The notes under the pieces are model-generated. The model was given only the letters and a program-made list of their open reading frames with translations, was not told the origin of the DNA and made no database searches. The position numbers were made by a program, and so were the translations under genes. Below are positions 46,501 through 58,500 of a stretch of 64,000 nucleotides of DNA, in pieces; positions within the stretch are counted from its first letter, which is position 1, and each line of letters opens with the position of its first letter. This stretch comes from Metellina segmentata (lineage: Eukaryota; Arthropoda; Arachnida; Araneae; Tetragnathidae): positions 92,616,578 to 92,680,577 of the forward strand of contig OX375879.1 in assembly GCA_947359465.1 (NCBI GenBank), read 5' to 3'.

Positions 46501-49500
46501 CTCAAGTTTATTACAATGAAAAATAATAGCTTTTATTCTCTCAAATACATTTGAGAAAAATAAGATCTGGTAAATATAACTATGCTACCTTTGTATGTGC
46601 CAAAATAAAGAAAACTAAATTTAACATTGAAAATTAAATGAATGTAAATGAAAAATTAGATAAAAAGGAAAATAAAAACATTCAAAAAAAAATTTTGCAA
46701 TTAAATGTAATAAAGTTTGCACTAAACCACTATTTGTATAGCACTATTTTATTGTTGCACTATAGCACCATTTTATTGTTGCACTATAGCACTATTTGTT
46801 AATCAAAAATATTTCTTGGAAAAATTAAAGATATTTTAATTTTTAAATTGCTGCTCATGCATATATAAATTAAATATAAATTATAAAAAGTTAGTATCCC
46901 TGTATGAAATGAGTAACAACTACTTATTTGCCTAATCGTGCAATTCACAAAATGGTATTTTATTCAAAATTGTATATTAAAATATTAAATATTGTATTTT
47001 ATACAATTGAGCCATCAAATTCTTTTCATACTTATTTAATATTTAGATAAGGTAAATCAAAGATTCTGCATGTAATACAAAAAATTGTAAAAAGTATTTA
47101 CCCAACTCAGAAAGTTCTTTCGCTGATTTACTTTGTACAGCATGAAACCCACAATAACACCAATGAGGTATGGAGCGATTCGACAATAAGGTTTGTCATA
47201 TATAAGATCAAAAGAATCCCAGGTTCTGACAAAATAAAATAAATATTCACCATAAAAACGTCCACATTTCATCAAAACAAGTGTTGAATTTGTTGCCATT
47301 TATTTACTAAATAACAGGAAATAAAATAAGGATAGAGAGAAAATATTATAACTTACTTTGTTACGTAAGCTTGAAAGTCCTTTGTCTGAGTAACACCCAC
47401 AAACATGGGGATTATATCATATATATTACTTAAAATAGCAGTTGTAGTCCATGTGCCTATAAGAAGTGCAGCAACCAAACTAAGGCCAATGATTGGCCAC
47501 CTAAAGAAAATGAAAATACAAAATAATCCATATCCATACATGACATATAAATGTAAATAAATGAAGTTAAAAACCTTTATACATAGATCTCGAAATTAGA
47601 ATAAAATTTTATAAATTATTTTAATATAAATTACATTTATCAAAAAAAGCATAAAGTATTTCAGTAATGATTTTGAAGTTAGAAATTTTTCAAATTTTTC
47701 TTTCAATAATAATGAAATTATATTAGATAGGATGAAAGTATGTCATCATTACCTCCAAAGTGGGTATAAGAAGATTGGGCTAATAAGATAAAACTGCATG
47801 TCATTGGCGAGATACCAGGACCATCCAACACACTGTGGAAGTTTTTTAATCAATTATGTAATATCAAAAGAACTTGTACATAACAATTTCAAAGTTCATA
47901 TACACTGAGTGGCCAAATAGTTAGAGTATAAATGGTATGTACAGGAGTTTTCTGTTTATCAAGTACTGTTAGCTTGAATATGGGTAAGATAGTTCATTAG
48001 CTGGGTATCCTGCACCACACACAAAACAGATTGCATCAAGTAATGAATCATACACAAACAAGGTAGGTTTTTCTAGGAAAAGGGAGAGATGCATACATGG
48101 GGAATCGAACATGTGCCACCTACAAAGATAAAACAAAAAATTTAATGACTTCAAATTATCACGGAGGCAAGAGTAGGTTCCAGTTTTTCGGAGACTGCTA
48201 ACATCCTCAGCTTCTGCCAGGCAACAGGATTTCAGAATTGCCCCAACTGCTACTCTTAGAACAGTGCACAGAGAGTTGAAGTTGTTACAAACATCTCCAA
48301 GCAGTAACTGCAACTTCAAATGTAAATGCTTGTAGATCAAAGCTGTACCACGCGAGTGGCATGAATCAAGGTGGAAAGATCCACTCGAAGCCAAGAAATG
48401 ATGCTATTCAATATGAAACAAATAAGTACAGCTGTTGTGTCAGCTAGAGCCAATATTCCTGCACAATGGTTCCAACACCTAGTAGAATTCATAACTAGAA
48501 TAATTATATATGATGCAAGCTAAAGGATCAATTCATTATTTGTATGGAGTCTTAACAATTTGATCCCTCAGTATATATTAAGCTTTGAGAATACAAAAGA
48601 TATTAAGCATATAAATGCCAATTCAATATGAATAAGAATATATTGAGATTGACAAACTTGAGCAAAATGTATGATTGAAAATATGATTTTATATAAACTT
48701 TGTACAGCAATTCTCAATGTAAAAGTGTGGATATTATGCCTTTTTCTTAATAACAATACTATCTTCCGGTCCCCCTGATGTAAGGTTTCCAACAAGAACA
48801 TTTCTCATCAATGATTAAATTTCCGCAAGCACATACTTTTCAAATCTACTTACAAATTATATTAAACACTATCAGAACTGAAGACTGTGGTTAATGCTTA
48901 AAAGATGTTTTCATACTTATTGATACTGAAGACACAAAATAGTTTTCAATAGTTCAGATAGTAAGGCTTGTATAGATTACACATAATACTATTATATAGT
49001 ATCGAAAAAGTACTATAGTTAAAAGAAAGTTTGAGATAGTTATGTAACTGATTGGCTCTATCAAAGACTCAATTATGATGAGATTAAGCATTCCTTTACC
49101 CCTTATTCAAAAAAATTATCTACATTTATTTCAAGTAGGAAAAATATTTTAAAATCTGCATTAATAAAAATTATCTACATTTATTTCAAGTAGGAAAAAT
49201 ATTTTCAAGTAGGTTTCCAAACATTAAAAAGTGTTTGCGACAATTTTTTCTGAGTGCATTCTTAATAATATAATTTAAAAAGAAATATTTAACATACTTA
49301 AATAATAATTAAAATAAAAAAATATTTAAAAAATTATATTCAAAGCTAAGCAGGATTTTTTTTACATTGATAATTAATGCAGTAATTTTTAACTCTGGTT
49401 TTTAAGGAATCAAAATTTTATTTGCTCTTAGTGCATATAAATTAACATCTGAAAATGACACATAACATAGTTACTGAACAAAAATATGCTGTCGACCTTT

Positions 49501-52500
49501 TAATAAATTTAAATTCAATAATTAAAAAAGCATAGTTTTTAAGAAATTAATAAACACAATATAATCAATTTTGAAATTATAATAAATTCAAATGACATGT
49601 GTAAAGGTTCTGAATCTTGGAAAAAATCAATCTTTTGAAATTTATTATACATTGGATACCTAGTAATTGAGACACTAAGGCACAAAAGATCAAATAAAGG
49701 TATAGAACTTACCATTTGATGAATTGGAATGAAATTATTAATGTACAACAAGTATTTCCACCATGAGCTGCGTGCTGCATCACAATGATTATCTTCCCAA
49801 AAGGGTCCAGATCCTAAGTACTTGAATATGTATATGTAAAAGAAAACTACAACCATATAAACTGGGGTCAGCCTGAAAATAAATTAGGCTCTTTTAAAGA
49901 CAATTCTATACTGGTTACTATAATTTTCAACTCTAAATGTACAGAATCAAAAAACACTTGATAAACCTAATTTTTGAACAGATGTTCAGAAAAATCAAGG
50001 GTGGTGATATTTTAAACGAAAATCTGTATGGTTTTTTGATATTTTGATTAGATTCATATTTTGTAAAACACTGAGATTATGAAAAATGAATATTTTATTA
50101 TTAATAAGAATAGATTAAGAATGAATTAGTCAGCAGCTTTTGTAGGAAAATATGACCCAGGGCCTTTTAGCTTCCAGAAACTGCTTTTTAGCCTGGATTC
50201 TTTTTTTTTTTTTTTTTTAATTTTTTCATTTATTAGTCACTAAATCAAATATAAAAATGCTCTATGCAAACACATAGTTAAGCTCTGTTGCTAAATATTC
50301 CTAATGGTCTACCTAAACAGCTAAGGCCACGAGCCCAAACATACTCAAAAAGTCCAACACTACATCAGGACTTCCAGGAATACATTTTAACCAGACAAAA
50401 CACATGACAGAAGATAAATTGGTGAAGCTTGTTCAGTGTTACATTTTAGCCATGTTTCCCTTGAATGCAAAATAGAGGTTGTATGTGGCCACTCACAAGT
50501 TTAGAAAGGATAGTCAGACATTTTTTGTCACTTGTATACTCAAACAATGCTCCAAGGTGGTCACTATGGTACGAGATGAGTTGTCAGGGTTCTCCAAATT
50601 TTATTATTTGAGCTCTTTAAGGTTAATAGCTCTTGAAAGATAAATGAACCAGGTGAGTGAAAAAACCAACAGTGGCTTCCTTGGCTAGTCTATCTATAGT
50701 TTCATTAAGTTTGGAAACTGAAATGGAATCTACTTTATATGAATATCTCTGATTTAAGCACACTTGAAAATTCTTTAAAATGTTTCAAATGTCCAGCTCC
50801 AATTTTGTCTCTAAAGACAAAGTTTAATAATAGTAAATGAAGACTGAAGGTTGAGTGAAACATACGAAGTATAGCAATAGAAATAAGAATGAGGTAAAGA
50901 TTGAGTGGTTACATAATTTGAAGGTGATTTGTGAAGTGTTCAAGATTTTTGTTCTTTAAAATATTTAATATCACTTTTGAAAGAGCATGCATGTAAATTA
51001 CATCAACCAATGTACAACAAAAATGTAGGTTGTATCAAAGGCATTTAAAAAATTGTATGCAAAACTATAACAATTTAAAAGTAAACTCCATACCTCCATA
51101 ACCTATGCAGATAGAAGTATACCCAATTAATCTTTCCGTTCTTTTTATCTGCTTCCTTCAAAAACAGGTACGTCAGGAGGAAGCCACTAGAATAAATTGT
51201 ACATTATTACACATTTGTTAATAAATATATTTTTAAGCTGGAAATGACACTTTTCTTCTTTAAAAATCCTTCATTTCTAATACCTCACATTTATACACAG
51301 ATATTGTATTTAGATAAAAAAAATAGTTTTATGTTGGAAAATTTTACAAATTAGTTATTTCAATAGATATGAAACTTACAGATTCGTACAAAACACATAG
51401 ACATATTTCATGAGGCATTTTTTAACATTTACATTATGATACTGCTCTAACTTGGACTTTGGAAGTTGCACACTTCGAAAGATTTTTGCCCCTTTACGTA
51501 CACTTTGTACTCCTTCTATGATTATGAAATATGCAATGCAATTCATTTGGATTTGTTTTATCCATATATTAGAACCTAGATATAATACATCAGAAGTACA
51601 TCTAAACATATTTCTAAAAACTTAAAATACTAGTAGTTTGTTTTTAAAATAAATTACCAAATAATATGTATTACAGCAGTATAACGACTAATATCGTAAA
51701 CAAAAGGTAAAACCAGCGACAATTTTTTTAATGTTATAAATTTATCTAAAACATACAACTTGTGGAACAAACATGTCTCTTTATATTCAAAGGAACTATT
51801 TTAATGTCAAAATTAAAATCTTTGGAGTGGGATTTATTCACATTTTTTCGTTTGAGTAATAAATTATCATCTAAAAATGTAAAAGTGGATCTAATTTTTT
51901 TCATCCCATTATGTTCGTTGATGGCACAGTAATTTATTATAGATATACTAAAACATTGATTTAATGTAGGAAAACAAACTTGCTTCACATTTAACATGAA
52001 GATAATATTGGCATTAAATATGTATAATTATGAAGCAGGAAACACATAATTAAGAACAGAAAATAATATTACATCGCTACATTAAGTATAAAATCTAAGC
52101 AATGTATAATCTTCATTATTAAAATAATAAACTGACTATCACAGTAAACAGTAACTAGTTTCTCAATCTGAATAAATACTGGCCCATTAGAAAGCTATCA
52201 AAATACATCTGCTAATAGAATAGTGTACTAAAGCCTTAAAAATAATCATGCAGTAATATATTGTACAAGCATCTTGCATTCTTATTTAATATAAAACAGG
52301 ATAATTCAATTGAAATGCAAATTAGATTTTACTAGAATAAGCATATTTATTTTCTTAAGTAATAAATAGATACCTCAAAAGGAAAAAAGAATCTACTGAA
52401 AAGGGTGATTGCAAAAGTATTTGAAAAGGAATACTGTCCATTTGTTTCAAAACATCCAGCCTGTTTCCTGAAAATAAAGCATTTACCTTGAGTCAAACAT

Positions 52501-55500
52501 ATTGCAGAAATTTTTAAAATCTACATTTCATTGCACACATTGAAGTTAAAAGATTACAGTTGAAAATACTATGCAAAAGAAAGTATCTTCATGTATATAC
52601 ATCAATATTTTTCAGATATAATGTCTTTATTTGCAAAGGAAAAATGTGGAAACAAACACTTTGAAATGTTTTGAGAACTACAATTAATAGATGGGTCTCC
52701 TGCTACACTCTCTTAAAATTAATAAGTGGAATATGTTTATAAGCTACACAAAAAATTATCTAAGCAAATATAATAATGCTATATTACTTGTTTGCAAAAA
52801 AAAATTTATGAATACTGTCATACGACATCCATCCTCTCCAAAATTTTGTATCAATCGCGAAGAACAGAACCCAATTTCCCAGTTAACATTATATGAGAAA
52901 AAAGGTTTGGAGGGGATTCGAAAGACCCTCCAATCTCACATCTGCAAAAATCGCTTAACGAAACTTTCCCCAAATGAGAAAACCAGATGTGTAAAGTTAC
53001 AACGTCCGTTGGGGCTGACAGAATTGGAGTGGAATCGCACAGTGTTTGGCGTAGGACAACACTCCACCCAACCACGGCACGAACGCTGTTGCCAACCTTC
53101 GAAACTATTCAGTTCTCAAAACTCCCGCGAAAGAAGGTTTCGTTTCTTAGTACTGGACGGTCTGGCATGACCCAACAACTCAGGTATGGAAATGCTTTGA
53201 ATTACATTCTCCCCTCCTTAAATTTTTGACAATTTCATATCTCTAGTGAGACTTGTCACCTCCCACGGAAGTAACGATTCTATTCTTGGACGTTAAAAAG
53301 ACTAGAGTATTATAAGTATTCATTTCAACTCCCGCTGGAACACCACCAGCCTTTGAATAACGTTGTACTGTCAACCACCAGTATTACCAGTAAATTGGAC
53401 GACTGTGGTCCCGAGAATCAGACAGACAAATAAGTTTTAAAAACAATAACAAATTTAATGTAACACTGAACAAGTTGACAAACGTCCTGCCACGCTAAGT
53501 GTGGACGAGTAAGTTACAAAGGTCCTGCCACGTTGAGTGTGGACGAGCAAGTGATTTTATTACAGTAAAAAAGACATCAGTTAAGAAAAGGGACCTGTAG
53601 CGAGGCTAAGGAAAAACAACACATTACATACACTGCTTCTAAAAATAGATTTCTCTCAGCACCGCTATAGGATAACATAGTGTAGAATCTGACCCTTGAG
53701 CGAGGCTAGGGAAAGGAACCCCCTTTTATGACCTCTAAAAATAGATCTCGAAGGACCAACAAGTGGGAAAATCTCATGACTGTAGCGTAGACAACCAGTA
53801 CAAACCATATGTGTATATATATATATATTCTCAAGTGAATAAACAAGCGTTCATATCTCACCAGTACTCTGTGTTCCTTACAATTACAGAAAACCAACGC
53901 AATGAGCTCTGATCATTCTTTCTTAGTAAACATTTTTGAATCTCCACTATACGAACCTTAATCTGAAAATCTCCATTGTAATCATTGTTACAAATACTAA
54001 TGACACAAGCAGTATAGGCAACAAAAGATAATAAAATTAATTCAATACTTTTTGAAGCATTCTTACCAACAATAGGAACTGCTGTTATATACGTATGCCC
54101 CAGTATGACCCATGTCAAACTTAAGAACCTAATACCATGGATACTTAAAAGTTGACCTTCTGATGAGCCTGTACTCAGTATTTTTTCACCATTGTCAATA
54201 GCTGAAAAGCACATCAAGACTCTTTTCCAAACAGGAACAACTGTACAAAGAAAACCAAATTAAATCTACCACACATTTTAAAACATCTTGGGCAAAAGCA
54301 TAGCACCATGTAAAAATCAAGTTTATATAATCTACATATATACCTTCCATGCAATCACACCCCATGGCAACTACATTTTCTCATATGGAACTTAAGGAGC
54401 AGACAATATATTAATAAGTGATTAGAATCTTTCCTTCTGAGATTTACCACAAAATTAGTTTTTTTCTTTTCAGAAATTACCACAAATCTAAGAAACATCT
54501 CTTGATGAATCCCGAAATGTCTATCCAAGTGAAGCCTCCATTATTGCTGATTCTACAAGTATCACAAAAGTTTGTTTTGGGTCTGTTGTTCTTTTTTGTC
54601 ACTAGGGCTAATTTAGACCGAGATCTAAAATATCAGAATATTAACACTGTTGTTACTTATTCCTTTGGTCTATGTATAATCTAGACTAATTTAACAACCA
54701 ACTTCACATTAGCCATAACTTGCCAGACACTATACATTCCAAAATCTGAAAAGGAGTCGATGGTGTAGAGCACAGACGGGGTCAATAACAATATTAACAC
54801 AAATTCTGTTTACTGAAATGGAATGAAACTTATCTAAGTAATTAGGAATGTTTCTCTGATTTTTTAACAACTGTCAAACTCTAGATAAATTAAAAATTTC
54901 AAAGATACAATGAACACAGGAAGAAAAAAAAGTAAAGGGCCAAAACAAATAAAAAACTATTTCCTGCAGTCCATCTTTCCACAACACACAGAAGGTATAA
55001 TTTTAAAGAAGCAGGAGAATTGAAATATTGCATTGCTAGTCAAATAGGCGATGTCCCTAAACATCGTATTTATTAAAAAGCTGCATATAAAGTATCTGGT
55101 ATTTCACCACTTGAAAACAATTATTTTGCTATTGGTAATCTCCTTGGTTAAGATAAAATGTACACCAGGTCCAAAAGACCATGAATTTTAAGTCATACAG
55201 TGACAAACATATGTTCATCCAAGCAATGATATAATCTAAAACATTGGAAGGAACGTCTAAAGTTCTGCAACATGGACAAGTTAGGAAGTTCTTAATACCT
55301 CTCAAAGCCATATATATTGTGTGCACCTTTGTAAGTCCTACAAGAACAGTATGGTGCAGTCATGAATCTTTAAAATGCACTGACAGTCCAGGGCACTTTA
55401 CAGAATACCAAAAATGTTTAGAAGAAACAAGCTGGTTTTTTTTATTCTTTGATTTGTACAAGTAAATTTTCACAACAGTGAGATTACTATTAGCTGGATC

Positions 55501-58500
55501 GATCTCCTTACAACCGGATTTTACCATCAAAACATCTCATTACTAAATAAGCCAATGTGAGATTATGTATTCACTGCAAGCAAACAGAGCCTATGTGTAC
55601 CAATTAAATCAATAGTAGAATAATCAAAAAATGTTGGAGCCCACATAATTAAAGCACAACTGAGTGATTATGGGGCTAAATTTTGAGCGATTATCTACTG
55701 TTGGTCAGTATCAGATACTTATACATGCAGCATTTTAATAACAGCAAATTCAACAAATCAAACTTAGACATGCTGCCTTTTGAACTAGCATGGCAGGATT
55801 GAAAATATATGCAATATTCAAATGTGATATGACAAAGCATCAGTCATAAAGCTTGATGCACATATGAACAGTTCATTTGACAAACAATTTGGATGGTATG
55901 TAGTATCCGATACGTTACAACTTTCGAGCGATGTATTGCCAATTGTGGTAACCTTCCCGTTTTCGTTTTTTCTTAGTTTTAAGGCAACCCTAGATATTTT
56001 CTCCTGACGATAATAAACGGGTCTCATGATTGGTTAAGGAAGAAAATACGCTTTTCCACTTTTATTTTTAATGTAGAACGGAATTAAAATTTAGACAGTC
56101 TTTGAAATTGTTGGGTGCATATGAATTTTGCTCTTGATTTATAAAATCGACTTGTTTTATTAATTTTCAAAATTTTTAGGATGAGTTTGGAAAGCAGAAT
56201 GTAAGTTACAATTTTTTAAATTTGTCACTTTATTTAAATTTTAATTAAAATTTCGAAAAAATATTTGGATTAAATTTGATTTTTGAAATTGCAGATTGGA
56301 ATTTAGAATTTTTTTCCCCTTTTGGTTGCTTATTTCCCCTTAGTTGATTTGATATAGCAGTGGATATTGTTATTGAACGTTAGAAAATGTTTTTTTTTTT
56401 TTTTTTTTTGCAAACATGTAAGTAGCTTGATTGGGAAGAAGGTGAAATGTCTTTCATGTGAGAATGATATGATTTTAACATTGAGAAAGGATGCTGGTGA
56501 TAGGTAGGAGTGGAAATGTAGAAAGATAGGACAAAAATTTGGCAAAAGAAAGTATAACAGGAGTAAGAAATTGGAGGGTAAATGGGTGTTTGGAGGACTT
56601 GAACGAGGGATGGATAAATGTTTTATGGTTGAGGTGAAAAATAGGAACCAGAAAGTTTTGGCTGAGGTAATTCAGAGCTGAATTTTGCAAGGAACTACAA
56701 AAATTTCTGACTATTGGAAGTCATATGCTGGTATCAATACCCGAAGGACAAAGAGTTCAAGGGTTATCGATTCGAGCATATGACTGTTAACCATTGTCAG
56801 AATTTCAAGGACCCGGCTATGAGGGTAAGTTTGATTTTTGTTTAGCTTTTGGTTATATTACAAACACTGGACTATGCTTGGGTGGGCACCCAATACGGTG
56901 ACTTATACGCATGGAAGCCAACGGTGAAAGGTCCTCGCCGGCCCCGGAGGGGCGGCGAGGTAGCCGGCAGGCGGGGATCGCGCGTTATACGCTGTGACTT
57001 ATCTACAAACAAATTTCTCCCGGTATACTGGTTTAAATGCATTGAAACCTTAAGCGCAATACGCTTTGACTTCTCTAAAAAACAATTTCCTCTTGTAAAG
57101 TCGTTACAATAAAAATATTTGTCTTGCTTTTCCATATATGGCTCTATAACCTGGAATATCCCCATTGAGTTGCTCACATAATGCTTATTGCTAGAAAAAT
57201 TGTGAAAAAATATTTTTTCACACTTATGCATAGCAGAAGAATTTTTAGATTTTTGGTTTCTCATCAAAAACCTTTGTGTGGATTATGATCACAGAAAAGA
57301 AGTACCTTATTAAAAAAAGATTTCTTGTTTTGAATTTTCTATGCATTGCAAAGTTTCCAATTCAAAATTGATGAAAATCCGGACGTTTTAAAAAAATCAC
57401 GGTTTTTTTATTATTATTATTATTTTTTTTTAACAATTATAATTTTTTTTATTTTTATTTAATATATATTTTTTTTAAGTGACAAAACTAGGATGAAATT
57501 GACGCAAAATTGCGCACATGTTCGGAGAAAACCAGACTGAAATATTAGAAAATTTTCAAGTGAAATTTATATTGCTTTTTTCTTAATTTTTAAACAAATT
57601 ATTATTATTTATGCACTGTATGCAAAGGTTCACGTTGTATATGGCGGCCATCTTGGAATTGCTTACATCGGCCGCCATCTTGATTTGGCGTAAACAATCG
57701 CTTTGGCGGCCTAACGTTGCGGATGCTACCACTCCACCAACAATTTTATCACAAATTATGGAACAAAAATACATAAAAGAATTGAATATAAAAAATGCGT
57801 ACAACTTGATACATAAATTAGTCATAAAATATTTAAATGATTTGTTTTGAAAGATGAGCACATAAACTTATGTACAAACCTGTTCTGTTTAGAATGGCAA
57901 TTTTTTCAGGACCTAATTCAGGATTCTGTGTTAAAGAGATTGTATCACTGCATGCCACATCAGCTTTTGAATCTTTAGGAGCGATAGCCTGATAGTTATT
58001 CTTGCTTGAATTAATTGCTGATGTTTCAGAACTGTGGGTGATTAAACTTGAATTAACTTCAAGGGTTTCAGGGGGGCTCAGCTCAGAATTGGCTGAACTT
58101 AAGGCATGTTTCTTTCTGCGATGCATAATAGCTACGATACTCCCAATCACAGATAAAGACAAGAAGCAGGATATCAAAACCCTAGAAGGTAACATTTTAT
58201 TCTAATTAGTGAGAAATGAAAAACCACTCATACTTTAAAAAAATATGAGAAAATGAATATACAAAGAAAATATCTACTTTTTAAACAAAATTTTTAGTTT
58301 TTGTTTATGCATAATGATGATTTAGATCCAGAAAACACAATTAAAAGTATCTTATAATTTATACTCGGTAGTCAAAAATTTCCATACAAATAAATAATGC
58401 TTGGCAGATCTAGTGATTTTTCTTTCAACTTGCATGATACTTTTGTTAGGCTCAATAGGGAAGAAACTTTTTCCAATGCAGGAATACCATCTATAAAATA

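Noticed and set aside
47969..48394. 141-codon open frame on the minus strand
   Set aside because: It has no recognisable domain, lies wholly within a MITE in an intron, and has no splice link to neighbours.
57833..58195. Separate small gene starting MLPSRVLISC
   Set aside because: The apparent start codon is in intron sequence. The real exon begins at 58181 after TTCTAG and joins exon 4 in phase.
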